Shown here: positions 44,187-56,213 of the stretch, piece after piece
How the letters are laid out: the number at the start of each line of letters is the position of its first letter
How positions within the stretch are numbered: the first letter of the stretch is position 1
NCBI GenBank assembly: GCA_015178975.1
Contig: WHVD01000137.1
Span: forward strand, 124,001-188,000
Origin: Hysterangium stoloniferum
Taxonomy: Eukaryota > Basidiomycota > Agaricomycetes > Hysterangiales > Hysterangiaceae
Length of the DNA stretch: 64,000 nucleotides
Direction: 5' to 3'
The notes under the pieces: model-generated
Database searches by the model: none
The model's input: the letters and a program-made list of their open reading frames with translations, nothing else
What the model was told of the DNA's origin: nothing
Translations under genes and position numbers: made by a program

Positions 44187-45114
44187 GTATCCAGCCAGCA
44201 TCAGTCATCACTTGATGTTTGGAATACAGGGCATGCTTTTTGGCTGGTGCCCCAGTAGATTTATCTAACAAATATAAGCAAAAATGGAGCTGACTGAGGA
44301 AATATAAAGCTTACTTGGGGTCACCCAGGTGATTGGAGGAGGATATTCAGAAGATCTAGATACTCTCTGCAGTCATTTATCTCATGAAAATTAGCAAAGA
44401 ACATCTGGAGGGAATATGAAGCTTACTGGCTATCACCACTGAATGCTCAGAAGATGTCGATGATCCCCGCTGTCGTTTATACTGTCTCAATGGAAGCACA
44501 CTTGCAGATATTGAAGACTTGATGATCTGTGGAGTACACGGTGTGGGAACCTGGAGCCATTCAACTACAAAATGCTGGAGATTTTCAGCATTCTCCCAAT
44601 TTATAGCATTGTTGATGGAAAGAAAGTCGCCAGATGCTTCAATAATACCAGTAGTGAAGTACTGAAAGAATTAACAATCAATTTAGCTGTTGTCCACACT
44701 CCAAGGCATAATATTTATACACTCACTTTTGTCCAATAGGCTCTGATAATCTCATCTCCCACCACTTTGAGAAGGCTTGACAGGTTGATTGAGCTGGAAG
44801 GCATCAGTTGAGAATGGAAGCAGGAAGCAGGGTGTGTGACAGATATTGACACGTTGTGTCACATAGATCACACACTTTGTTGTGATCTGTTTATTTGTAT
44901 TTTTACTCACGGGGGTTAACAGATCATGTGGGGGTTATCCCAGGTTATCGATGTGGGTGAATGTGGGTGGTCACGTGCATGTACATGACTCGACTCTTAC
45001 AGATTATGTATATACTCTACCAGCAATGGGACCCAGAGCCTTTTCATTTATTGTGAATTTTAATCTTAACCCTCCTCGATACCAACTAATAAACCTTGTG
45101 TATTATCAACACCC
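44187..45114. other. Intergenic DNA between the retrotransposon block and GPI13
   Basis: No convincing coding region. Two diverged direct repeats about 110 bp apart begin at 44296 and 44407; both contain aagcttact, tcagaagat and a gcwgtcrtttat-type block. A short imperfect dyad tgtgacagatattgacac / gtgtcac lies near 44833-44860. The last part is the 3' flank of GPI13. Confidence 0.5.
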
Positions 45115-48100
45115 TTACTGCAACGCCTCTCGCAGCAAAGGTTTGAAATATACATCTACTTTTGTTACAACTCGCCCCACCGCAAATGAAACACCGATCA
45201 GAGCACCCAAATCCACCACTAGAGCAGCAACACCTGCCATCATGAACCTCGGCGCAAAAACCTTCCACACCATGAGGTGACGCCGTAACCATGCTGAACT
45301 GGCTGCACTACTCAGGAGAAGAACCGAAAAATATAGAGACATGCCCAAGGCTGCGCGGAGGGCAGACAAGACCACGCGAGGGCTGTGTGAAACATTCCCA
45401 GTCTCGGCTTCATTCGCAACATGGGCCGTCATCTTATCCGGAGAAGGCACCCTGGTTTCCGACAGTGGATCGACTTTCCAGACCGCAAGGAGAGGCGCCG
45501 CTATGGCGAAAAAGAGCAGTGGACCGAAAAAGTTCATAAATACCAAAATAGGAGAGATGGGATACGTGACGGTCGATGTAAGGAGAAAGGCCGACTTCCA
45601 TTGGATAGATGGCATCGTCGACTGATGACCAGTCGAATAAAATGCCTGTAGAGCAAGTAGCGAGATGGGAACAATTTCTGAGAACGTGATCTTAGGAACC
45701 ATGTATTCCGATTTGTCGTTCCAATGAGTCACGACACTCTGTACGTCCCGTACACTGTCGATGACTTCCAAAAGTGCGAGCAGTGCAACCAAAGACAGAG
45801 CAAGGGCAATCTGGCCAACTAGTTGGCTTACATAGAATATGACGGAAAAGCTAATCAGTGTAAATAGTAGGAACGACGACCCATATGAATTTGCAAAGCC
45901 GATAAGTTCATGCCGTCTGCCGTCCCGTTCCTGGGTGGCTCGAAGTTCCAGGCAAAGAGGAAGGTACCACCATATGAGGTATCCCATCATTAGAGGCAGC
46001 CCGAGACCAAACATGGAGGTATATGTCCGGAAGTCACGGAAATTAGTAGTGTCCGAATCAAGAGCTTCCATGAGCCAATAGGCATTTCCTGCTATCAACA
46101 CTGTTGTGAAACCCCACGTTAAGAACACCGGTGCAGGGCCTTTATCAGATGCTGATATCGCCAAAAAGCGCCTGATAACCTTCGAAAGTGTGTACGACAC
46201 AGGAATACAAAGTAGACAAGCCAACATGGGTGGCGCAGACTGCGTCGATGAACCATAGAAGGTCACGTGGCAGTAGGGATGCTGTTCCTCACGACACACG
46301 GTACTTATGCTTGCCAGCCTGATGCAAAGTGCAAAGACTGCTGAATATCCGAGAATGCGGTTACGCAGACGTCTCTCGATCTGAGGGCGTGTGACAGCGC
46401 TAAGGACAATGGGTACAAGGGAAGCAACCAGGAGAAAGGTTAGCATACGGTCCTCCCAGAATGTGAAAGAGTTGGAAAGAAAGGCAAGCGAGTGGATGGA
46501 AAGAAAGACGGAAGGGCGTGATAATGATGTGATGAGACGGCGCTTGAAGACGGTAGTCGTCAGAACTGTAATCGTCGACGCCAAAGACGCGCCTGCTAAA
46601 GTCGCTTCAACAAAATCGAAGCAGCGTTTGACAAACGGCAGAAAGAGCCACAAAACGAAACCAAGCCCTCCTCCGGTAAAGGATGCCAATGCTGCTCTTG
46701 TTATGATCGGCCACCCATTTGCTTCCCAGTATTTCACTCCTCGTCCAGCGGATACGTACAATGACCAGGTAGTGGCGCTGCCCAGTAGCAAACTGACGAG
46801 CCCGACATACATGAGAACGATGTTAAACTTAGCCCATAAAGAACGACAGGATGAAAGGGCAAGCCTGGTGAAATCATGCATTGCTAATACCGACTGGGCA
46901 TTATCCCCGTCATGTATAGACTGCCAGCTACGCTCGATATCACGCCAGACAGCATTCAATTCTCCACCACTGGGACTATCACGGTAAGCGTCAAAAAAAG
47001 CCTTGATTTGGTCGGCGTTCAAACGCAAAGCACGCTCGAGTGTATCGCTCTTCCCAAAGAGCTCTGGAATCACTGTGCCTAGATTGTTAAAGGGGATTGG
47101 TAATCCAAGAAGGAGAGACAATGTCGGTACGAGATCAATTTGCTGAATAGACCTGTGCGCCACCGGCGCATCGGGAAATGTGGTAGTAGGGACCAGTGTC
47201 GTAGGCACAAAACCCCGTTCCTCAGAAAGAGGTATAGCCTTGCTATATATCCAGGTGGCGGCACTAGTTTCGTGTAGCCCATCACCACCGTGATCACCTT
47301 TGCGGTCCATGCCATGGTCACCCATAACGACGAGCAAGGTATCGTTATCGATGGCATTAACAACTCGAGCGAGAACTTGATCCATCTGCTTCAACTTCTG
47401 CGCCATGGTTGGATGTGCGGGACCGAGACGGTGTCCAACGTGGTCCACTCCAAGAAAGTGGCCAATCAGCAGGTCCCATTCTGGTTTAACACCGCCAGAA
47501 ACACCCTCGTGAAGAAGTGGAAAAAGATGTCTGATGACACCTTCATCCACAGAGTGAAGATCCTCGACGTTGAAGGAATCGTAAGGAAATGACATGTTGT
47601 GTGAGAATGCAGTTGGATAAACCGTGGTCCACGTATCATCACCCATGAATGCCATCTTCCTTGATCACGATGAGTGCTAGCACGGCGATGGCTGGTTAGA
47701 TCATACCTGCTTCCCTGCTCTCTGCATTTGAAGAAGAAGCGAGTCTTCCGCAATTTGACTCGCGGCAAAATTGGAGCCCATGTCAACAAAGGTTGGCAAG
47801 GAGCCAGTAGTAATGCCCTTTATTCTCTGGAGAGTCGCAGTTGGGGGATCAGAAAAGGTGTTAAATATGAAGCTGTGCTCCGGATACTTCTCAGTTAGCT
47901 GAGCTGGCAGTGTGAGGACATTGTGGTAGTGAGGCGAAGGAGTGATGGCTGGCTGGGGAGAGATAAAGTCGAACCGCAGTGCATCGATAACAAGAAGAAC
48001 GAGCCTGGAATGGGTTCGAGGAAGGGTGCAGGTATCACATGTTGAAATGTTAGGTAAGGACAGCCGAGTTAGGAGGAATCCACGCATGAAGAGATACAAA

Positions 48101-48171
48101 GTTGAAGTATGGAGCAGAAAGACATATAGGAGAATCGAAAAGGCCAGCCATGTAGCTGGTTTTCGTGCCAT
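45115..48171 (-). CDS. GPI13: GPI ethanolamine phosphate transferase 3 (Gpi13/PIG-O type)
   Basis: Adds phosphoethanolamine to the third mannose of GPI precursors in the ER membrane, the group that links the anchor to protein. Exon 1 is 47707-48171, intron 47656-47706 (51 nt, gtatga...aag), exon 2 45115-47655; about 1001 aa, the usual size. I chose the ATG at 48171 (MARKPATWLAF). An N-terminal membrane anchor precedes an alkaline-phosphatase-fold lumenal domain: VIDALRFDF (metal Asp), TATLQRIKGITTGSLPTFVD (catalytic Thr), FMGDDTW joined across the intron, HFLGVDHVGHRLGP and VVMGDHGM. The C-terminal half is a series of hydrophobic membrane helices. PIG-F/Gpi11 is the expected partner. Diverges from the ENT gene. 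I am confident of the family; Gpi13 rather than Gpi7 rests on the GDDTW and LGVDHVGH context. Confidence 0.9.
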
Positions 48172-48515
48172 AGTGTCTGCTAGCAATTTGAGTCAGCGGG
48201 AAAGCAAGCAACAATATATTACTTGAATGCTTGCCAGGAGCTGGATCTAAAGGTATCTGGCCAAGTTTAACAGCGGGAAAGCAAGCAACAATATATTACT
48301 TGAATGCTTGCCAGGAGCTGGATCTAAAGGTATCTGGCCAAGTTTAACAGAGCCGACGCAGCGGTGGAAATAAGACAGGGGACGTACCAAGCGCGCGGGT
48401 GTCGGGAGGTCGAATCGGATATTGGACAAAGTCATTAGCCGTTTGTACATGTATTGCTTGGACAGCGAATATTTATTTTTAAACTTCCTCACCACCACCA
48501 GCGTGATAGGGTCTT
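48172..48515. promoter_or_regulatory. Divergent promoter of GPI13 and the ENT transporter
   Basis: 344 bp separate the two start codons, so control elements are probably shared. Nearly half is made of a 77-bp tandem duplication (48195-48350) on the GPI13 side. Confidence 0.6.
48195..48350. repeat. Exact 77-bp tandem duplication
   Basis: agcgggaaagcaagcaacaa begins at 48195 and again at 48272; the two 77-bp units are identical by eye, and the last two bases (ag) of the next unit are also present. Identity implies a recent event. Confidence 0.95.
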
Positions 48516-50077
48516 ATGCAACGCCCCATATCGCCGACTCGAGACTTGGAGGAGGATGAACGAGGTTATCTGTTGGCTTCAGAGCAAGAAGACGAGTCCA
48601 ACAATGTTCTTGCATCCATTGGTACCGAGAAGGACGTCCCCGCACCTATAAGGTGGATTAATTTTGCCCTTGGTGCTGCCGTGCTATTGCCCTGGAATGG
48701 TCAGTTCGTATGCCAGTCCGTCTTCAGCTATATGACAAGTATTCTTTAGGGATTATCACCGCTCTCCCTTACTTCTTGAGCCGTCTCTCGGGTTCAAGGT
48801 TACAGTCAACCTTCAGCTCATACCTGTCTGTTACCTTCAACATCACCAATTTATTCTTCATGGGCCACGCCGCCACAGCTGAACAGGTTCGTTTCAATAT
48901 CAACCAAATTCGACCCACTTCTGACAATTTCTCACAGGGCAAATCTTCTCGGACTATCCGTCGCTCGCTGGTAATGATTACACTTCTTAATCTCGTCCTT
49001 ACGTGCAGCACCTTTTTCACTCTCTCCCCAATCTTCTTTTCCCTATTCGTCATTCTCAACGGGATGCTGCAAGCATCAGCTGGCGCATACCTACAAAGTT
49101 CGGTGGTAGCAGTCGCGTCGTTGTTTGGTCCTTTGGCGATACAGCCTGTCATGTCTGGATACGCTGCTGTGGGCGTGCTCGTCAGTCTCATTCAGGTTTT
49201 GACCACGCTCGCCGGAATCCGGAAGGCCAGCATATTGGATGCTGTTGACGAAGAGGAAGCCGCCCGTGGTGCTTTCTTATTCTTTGCGTCGTCGACTCTC
49301 TTTTTGTTGTCGACTCTCGTCCTACATTCATGGTTACTCACCATGCCTGCCTTTAGATCTGTAGTGATCCCGTACGAAGCGAGTAAAAATCTTATTCGTG
49401 TTGACGAGGACCGCGGAACGCTCGTTGCGGACCGTAATGTCGATGATCACAAGAGTCTGGCATCCGCCCGACGAGATCATATAATAGAAGTTGGGAAGAT
49501 GAACTTGGAGTATAATGTAGCCATCGGTTATGTGTATTTGGTCACCTTGTCGGTTTTTCCCCCAGTTACCTCCTCGATCCGATCGGTCCATTATCCTCCG
49601 GACTCATTGTTCAGCCACCCACTCATGTTCACCTCGATACATTTTCTGTTGTTCAACGTTGGAGATCTCCTTGGGCGATATCTGCCAATGATCCGGTGTT
49701 TACAAACCGGGTCTAGCAGGTGGTTGCTGTACATGTCCTTGGGGCGCACGCTATTTATTCCCCTCTTTCTCCTGTGCAACGTACAGAACCCATCCTCTCC
49801 ACTCGCAGCCCCTCCCGACGGAGTAATCATTAATTCCGATACCCTTTTTTTCACAATCCTTCTATTTTTCGGCATCACCAATGGATATATCAGTAGCCTC
49901 ATTATGATGGTCGTTCCATCCACACAGCATAATCCAAGATTGAAGAATCGTCCGGAAGATGTTGATAGATCCGCTACGATTGCTCAATTCTTTACGGTAG
50001 CTGGTTTAGTGATTGGCAGTTTTACAAGCTTTGGGGTGAAAGGGCTAGTGTGTGGCTGTAACCCATTTACATCGTGA
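48516..50077 (+). CDS. Equilibrative nucleoside transporter (ENT/SLC29 family)
   Basis: Membrane carrier for nucleosides, like yeast Fun26 (vacuole) or plasma-membrane ENTs. Exons 48516-48699, 48750-48886 and 48938-50077 give about 486 aa. Intron 1 (50 nt) restores LLPWNGIITALPYFLSRLSG, the family signature after TM1; intron 2 (51 nt) is a multiple of three without a stop and could be missed in a simple reading. The body has the usual 11-helix pattern with a charged central loop (EDRGTLVADRNVDDHKSL) between the first six and last five helices, and the RWLLYMSLGRTLFIPLFLLC and FFGITNGYISSLIMM motifs near the end. N-terminus is acidic with a DEEDERGYLL-type sequence that could act in sorting. 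Direction of transport and location cannot be told. Confidence 0.88.
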
Positions 50078-51118
50078 TAGATTGGTGGACAGTGCATTAA
50101 TTAGTTATGTTACAGTTTTTCGTATTGCTCCCGAACAAAGGCCTTGATACACAATTGACTCTTATTTGATTATTCTAAGACAAATACACATCCCAGAAGA
50201 CCCTTTCCGAACATCCCTAGGCCTATCGTCATATCCATTCAATGCCCGACGCTCGCAACCTAGGAATGTACGAATAGCCACTACACAGTGTATATTGTGC
50301 TGTTCGCATATGCGTATATTCTGAATTGCGAGGTATCTGGCATCCCTCTTTATAGACAGTCGCAAATCATTATGGAAAATGACGTTGCCGAAACGATCCG
50401 GCCCCAGTGCTCAAGGTACCCATAAAAAGTGCAGGAGGGCCAAACGCAAACAAACGAAGGAACTATAGGACAGCAATAACCGTGTCATGACAATAACTAC
50501 CCTGTTAATTGTCCCGTCGATCCAGCCAATCTTGCATCATATCCTCGTCGTCGCCCCCGTCTTTACCACTTGTCTCGTCCTCATTTACCAGGTCAATGAC
50601 CTGGCTGACGATATAAAAATCGTGCCTCATTGCGCTTGAGCAGTGGTCCCTGACGGTAGGAAGAGACGTCTCCAGAAAAACCGAGTCCCCGGATGTGATC
50701 GTCCTCCGCTCTGGACTCATTGGTGGTTTGACTACTTGTATCGTCTGTACCAACGCCATCTTGGATGTCGCCCAAGAAATATTTCCAAACAAAAAAGTTG
50801 TTGGTGTCGTTCCCGCGCGGTAACTGATAAACTGGGTCCCATAATTGTCAGAAAATTAAAATATACAGTCATGATCGGCAAGCAGTGAGCGTGTAAATGA
50901 GGGCTTGCAAGGAATACTCTCAAGTTGCCAGGGGAGTCGCAAAAAGTATATGTATTTCAAGCGATTGAGACTTATCGCGACACTTGACAAACATATAGTG
51001 CATCAAATTTGCTCCTACATGATATTAACACTTTGCAAGAAATAAATACATACGCACTGGCGAAAAAAAGGTATATAATTATTCAAAAATCCGGGGGTAA
51101 TACCTATACACATCAAAA
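50078..51118. other. Intergenic; possible small minus-strand gene at 50505-50792
   Basis: About 1 kb between the stops of two convergent genes. On the minus strand a 95-codon frame (50792-50505) ends in an acidic tail VNEDETSGKDGGDDEDMMQD, and an overlapping frame reads GFSGDVSSYRQGPLLKRNEA; one of them may be a terminal exon, but I could not find a convincing upstream exon or start. A TATA-poor AT-rich stretch follows at 51000-51100. I recognise no family. Confidence 0.3.
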
Positions 51119-54100
51119 CTAAACTGCAGTACGAGACGCGACCGCCAGCGCACGATCTAATTCCTATATAGAAAGAAATCGTCAGCGCGACATGAACAAT
51201 TACCCTTTGAAAAATGAACACCAACTTACCCGATCCATATCATCAAGCTGTTTCAGCGTCCCCCCATACATCTCCCTCACTCGCGGGTGCAAGTCCTCCA
51301 AATTTACCCGTGTTCCAAACAACATCTCATCAACATGGTCCATCGGCGGAGGCAGGGTCAACGGCACCCTCTTGCTCGCCGCCGCATTCAACTCAATAAT
51401 CGAGATCATATCCGCGACACCAAAGTCATTCCTCACAACAAGCGGCCGCGGATGTGCCCGCGCATTGTGATTATGAGGGTTCGTGGCGGTTGTCGCAGGC
51501 GTAGAAGGCGTCGTCACCTCGTTCGAAGAGTCCTCCGATCGAAGAGAGCTGTTAGATGGCTGTTTATCACGGAGACTATCGTTCTTTGACCCAGATCGCT
51601 CCTTGGTCGGGGTCGCGGATGCAGCACGACTAGCGGTCCTTGCATCATGTGGGGTCTCACCACGCGATGAGGAAGTAGGCACTGCAACGGACTCCACAGG
51701 GGTCGTCATGTCCTCCGGATCGACGGCGGAATACGAAGAAAGGTCACTTGCACGCTGCGAATGTACGGTAATAGTCTCGGAGCTGAGTCCGCTCGACTTC
51801 CCCGAAGGTTGCTTGCTCCCCTTAATCCGACTCAGCACCCGATCCAGATTCTCCCCCAAGCCTTCATGCCCCCTCGCCACGACACCCTCCAACCAATCCT
51901 GCCTCGAACCCGCTCTCGCACCACGTTGTTCCTCCTCGATGATATCGCTAATGTCATACGTTTCGCCATCCTGTACATACGAATACCGCATCCGATCCCC
52001 AGTCTCATGCAACGAGCTTCGTAGCATGGCATTTCCGGGTAACAACACATCCATGCCCCGCTCCGAGTTCGTCTGCGCTGAGAGTATTGCCCGCTGCTTC
52101 TCCCGCGAGGCAAGTCGCTGCGCTGCGATCAATTCTTGCCTCGACATGGGCGGTTTATTTTCATCCACCGATCCACCCGCGTCTGATAACGATTCCCGCT
52201 GATGCCGGTATTGCAGCGCGATCTCGTCCAGAGGTGCTGCCATCTTAGACTTTCCAGTATTCCGCAACCCGACGGCGCGACGGAGGATGAAGACCGGGTC
52301 GTCTGGTTTTATATCATCGGCTGACGCCAGAAGCATCGCAGAATCCACAGATCGCCGTTTTTCTCCAGACCGGCGATCTACAGAGCGAAAGACGGGGGGC
52401 CTTTGGAAAGCATCGAGGATTTTGCTTGAGGGGTGGAGTTGGCGTTCCTCTGGTGAGGAGTTAATAAACGAGGCCAGAGACAATAAAAAAAAAGAAAGTA
52501 TGTATACCTTGACTGTCAATTTGCACAGCAAGTCCGTATCGAACACGAGCGAGACTCATCCGCTTCGCAAGCTTATCCTCAATCTCATCACCCCCGTCAA
52601 CAACACCCTCTGCAATCCCAAATCGCTCTAATGCAAGCTCAATTACCTCTGCAACCGTAGTATTTTTTGGAAACTGTAAGACTTTCCGTCGTTGAGATTG
52701 AGAGACGCCAGACGATGCAGCGGCATTGGACATGGAACGGTCACGAAGGGATATTTTGGGTACAATCGCTTCAGTATGAGGGTCAAATATCATGCCATCG
52801 GGCAAATCCTCGGGGAGAATGTAGACTTGTAGAGCAAAGCGAGCTGAAGGCGAGCTGAATCTCTCTGGGGTGACATTCGTCCCATTAGCAGTGGTAAGCG
52901 TTAGCAAAGGGTTGTTCGGTGATGTCGGTGTCAGATCGTCATACTCGCTCACAGACAGCCTCAATATACTTTCCTCCTCGGCATTCGCCTCACCGCCCCT
53001 AGATGAGCGGCGATTGAGGTAGAACTTGACGGCGGAATCATCAGTAAAGTCGTTCATGCTAAGTTTCTTGATAGCGGGATGCATGGACAAGTTACTTGAG
53101 ACAGAGCTAATACTTCCCACACTACTCCGCTTCACTTTCGGAACCTCGAGCTGAGCGGCCTCGACCAGAGTCTCGAATACGCCCAAAGGCCGTTCATGGG
53201 GGAGCAATACCGCAGAGTGTCCCTCGACCTGCTTGATCTCGAGGTAATAGTCAGCCGCGTCCTCTCCTGCCGCGAGACGGAAGCGCTGCATCGCTTGTCG
53301 AATTAGATCCCCGGATGTTGTCGAGGTATTGAGCAATACAGTTTTAAAGGTCGCTTCAGTGTGCAAATTCGGCCCTGCAAAGATTCGGATCACGCTGAGT
53401 TCCGGGACGCCTTGACCATCACCATTGTTGGTGGGAGAAAGGATGAGTGAACCTGGACGACCGCCTTGGGTGCGGAAGCCAGCCGTAGAGAGATTGGTAT
53501 TGCCGGTGCCGTTCGGAGACGGCATGATGCTCGAGGCGGATTGCAGCCCATAGGATGGCCCTTCCGGGGCAGAGGCAGGAGAGCTCTTCAAATATTGCTG
53601 GTATAATAATTGTTGCTGCTGATCGATTTGCTGCATGCGAAGTGAGTGCTGGGAGATGCCAGCTGGAGCCGAAGAAGAGGGTGCTTGACCGGGCGTTGGA
53701 GTGGAGCCGGCATTAACACGGCGAGGATCCGTCGAGTTGGATTTCCGTGGGCTAGACGGGTCGGAGCCGGAAACGGAATGAGCGGAGTCTTCCGAGTTAC
53801 GGATGCCCTCAATGCCCTCCCCCGATTTATCTCTCTTATCCTTTTTACGACCAAATAGTCCTCCAAAGACTCCATTTTTCTTCTTGTCTTTTCGCACACC
53901 GTCGTCATCTTGTGAAGACACCCCCACCGCAGTTAGCGACTGCCCCCGCTCTTTGCGTAATTTCCCGCCTCCTGAGGATACACTCTTAGCCGACTCAATG
54001 CTGACAACTCGGTTGATCATGTTAGATGATACAGGTTGTACATCCTTGACCTTGTTCCGTTTGCGAGTGCTCTCTTCCATTGCCTCAGCTTCTTCCCTGG

Positions 54101-55300
54101 CACGTTTCGCGCTCTCTTCCTGTTGCTGTTGCGTAATCAGCGATTGACGTGCGGCTTCACGTGCTATAGAAGGTGTCACAGATATTTTCTTCGTCTCACC
54201 CGCAATGGCAGGATCAACGAACATCCTTGCCGTGGAGCTCGCGCTGGCTGGCGATCCGGTTGCAGGGGATGAAGGTGAAGGTGGACTCTGGTTTCGCTCG
54301 TTGGCTTGAAGTCTCTCCCGTGATGTCTGTTGCCGGAGATTAGTAGCCAGGCCCTTTTGTTGACCGGAAATGACAATGGGAGTGAGTTCGAACTCGCCAT
54401 TGGTGGCAATGTTAGCTGGGGCAGATGCTGTTGTAGGTGAGAGTCCTGTTTGAAGCGTGGCTGCACGAGCACGTTCCTCTTCGACAGCCGTGTCGTCCCA
54501 ACTTATCCCATCGTCAGGTTCCATGCCATCAACTTGGTTTATGGCTTCCTCAGGATCTCCATCATATTCATCTTCATACGCCATCTCATCTTCATCCCAG
54601 TCCTCGTCCCCATCCATGTCTTCTTCACCCCAAACGGCAGGCGGGTAGTTAAACACCTGGGATGCGGTGTCGAAGATGACAGACTTGCGATTGCCGGGAG
54701 CAATAGTGGGGGAGCCCGTATTGTCGTTTATAGAATTGACACCTCGGAGTCGATCACGAGACAACTGGATATTTTCATGCATTTCCTCATGGGTGGCAGA
54801 TGCAAGCTGGCAGAGGATATAAGATTAGATAATGGCGACAATGAGCGACTCACGTCAACATTGCGATGCTTGTTCAGTCGTGCTAAGCGTTCAAAGGGAG
54901 TTTCGATATTTTCTGCAGGGATATAGCCGACTTCTTGAGTAGTCAAGACACGCACCAGCCACCAGTAGCTGTTGCTGTCATCCATAAGAAACAGGCTGTC
55001 ACCTTTGACGACGCTAGCCTGACCCTCAACAGTTGCAGCAAAGTTATGAAGAGAGTATACGAGATCGAAGTCAATTGATTCGTTGGGTATAGAGAGGGAA
55101 GATGAACCGTCATCGTCATCCATGTATTCGCCGTTGTCCTCATCAGAAGAAGCATCTTCTAGGAGTGAGTGCTCTTCGTCAGAAGTATGAGCAATGACAT
55201 CTACATGACCTCTTTGAGAACCTTCGTCTGTATGAATATCACCACGTAAGTCAAAGGTATCCTGCCTCTGAGGTCGTCTAGTGTCCACTTGAACAGACAT
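51119..55300 (-). CDS. SH3 and Ras-association domain scaffold (Tea4/Bud14-like SH3)
   Basis: Four exons on the minus strand: 54854-55300, 52508-54806, 51230-52449, 51119-51163, with introns of 47, 58 and 66 nt; 4011 nt, about 1336 aa. The start is the ATG at 55300. An SH3 domain covers about residues 78-135 (FDLVYSLHNFAATVEGQ ... YWWLVRVL ... VGYIPAENIETPFERLARLN), whose last part is typical of fungal Tea4/Bud14 polarity proteins. It is followed by an acidic stretch, a Gln/Glu/Arg coiled coil, a Ras-association-like domain (about 617-710, VIRIFAGPNLHTEATFKTVL) and a second ubiquitin-like/RA region (about 855-913). The C-terminal third is Ser-rich. Joining of exon 1 to 2 (HRNVDLASATHEE) and exon 3 to 4 (DMDRELDRALAVASRTAV) supports the model. 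Probably a cortical scaffold linking Ras-type GTPases to polarity or phosphatase; the role is inferred. Confidence 0.82.
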
Positions 55301-55492
55301 ACGAGTGACGCTAACGAGGCAACGTGTCACGGATTGTGACGAGTAGAGAATGCACTACATACACGACCTCGAGGCTCATGCTCTCATTACTTCATGAACT
55401 TTTAATAGGGACTATTTACAAACAATAAACCGGACTGGTAGCTACAATAAGAGAAAACACAAAAGTGAATATTATCGATGGACACATGAAGT

Positions 55493-55810
55493 TCACGAGC
55501 CCAGAGACTGCTTAATGGTATCCATGTTGGTCGTTTCTACGATGCTTAGCGGTGTGCTCTCGGGAACAAAATCGGAAATGATTACAGCATTTCCCTTGTT
55601 TGAACCAACTGAAAGATGCCATATTCAACTTCTCTTTGACCAACAACCGCTAGCGATTCCGCGGGATATAATTTCCTGCTTGCTTTCGTCCGTGTGTACT
55701 CACAGGGAAATGGATCACTGTAATCCAACCTCGCCACAGCAATAAGTATCGCAGGGACAGCACTTAGCTTGTCTCGGCTCAAGATCAGAGTAGTAGTCGC
55801 AAAGTCGGAT
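55493..55810 (-). CDS. Possible small spliced gene, family unknown
   Basis: On the minus strand a frame reading LSRDKLSAVPAILIAVARLD continues to a donor (t|gtgagtaca, exon end 55704), and a 95-nt intron 55609-55703 ending tttcag leads to FGSNKGNAVIISDFVPESTP and a stop at 55493. The junction keeps the frame and both pieces look protein-like, but the 5' exons upstream of about 55810 are unresolved (another frame there, HNFGGFVILKLGHSSIVRSA, also looks coding). I do not recognise the product. The transcript would lie between the SH3/RA gene and CDC14. Confidence 0.3.
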
Positions 55811-56213
55811 TCGGATGGAAATCAAGGACAAGGTTTCGGCCGAGCGAACAATGCTGGAATGCCCAAGCTTTAGAATGACAAAACCTCCGAAGTTGTGCCA
55901 GAATAATGAGCATAGGCTAACTCGTTGCTTGTGTCACAGCTGCACCCTGGAGATATCCAGCTTCGATTGTGATAGATAAAAACAAGGATTGTTGTAGAAT
56001 GAAGCAAAAGGCACAAGTCTAGCCTAGCGTCCTGCAGCATTAAACAGACGGAATACGGCAGACTTGAGTTGTCCTGTAGTACGGCAAGACATTACAACGC
56101 GATTAGTCGCGTTGTGGACGCTTGTTTGTTTGGTATTGAGGCTTACCCGCATTGTTGCTCTAACCAACCCCATCTATCGCCTTCCGCGCTGCCACAGCGA
56201 TCCCTCCTCGTCC

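Noticed and set aside
45291-45651. Plus-strand open frames inside GPI13
   Set aside because: They are antisense to the membrane-helix region of GPI13, which has clear family motifs.
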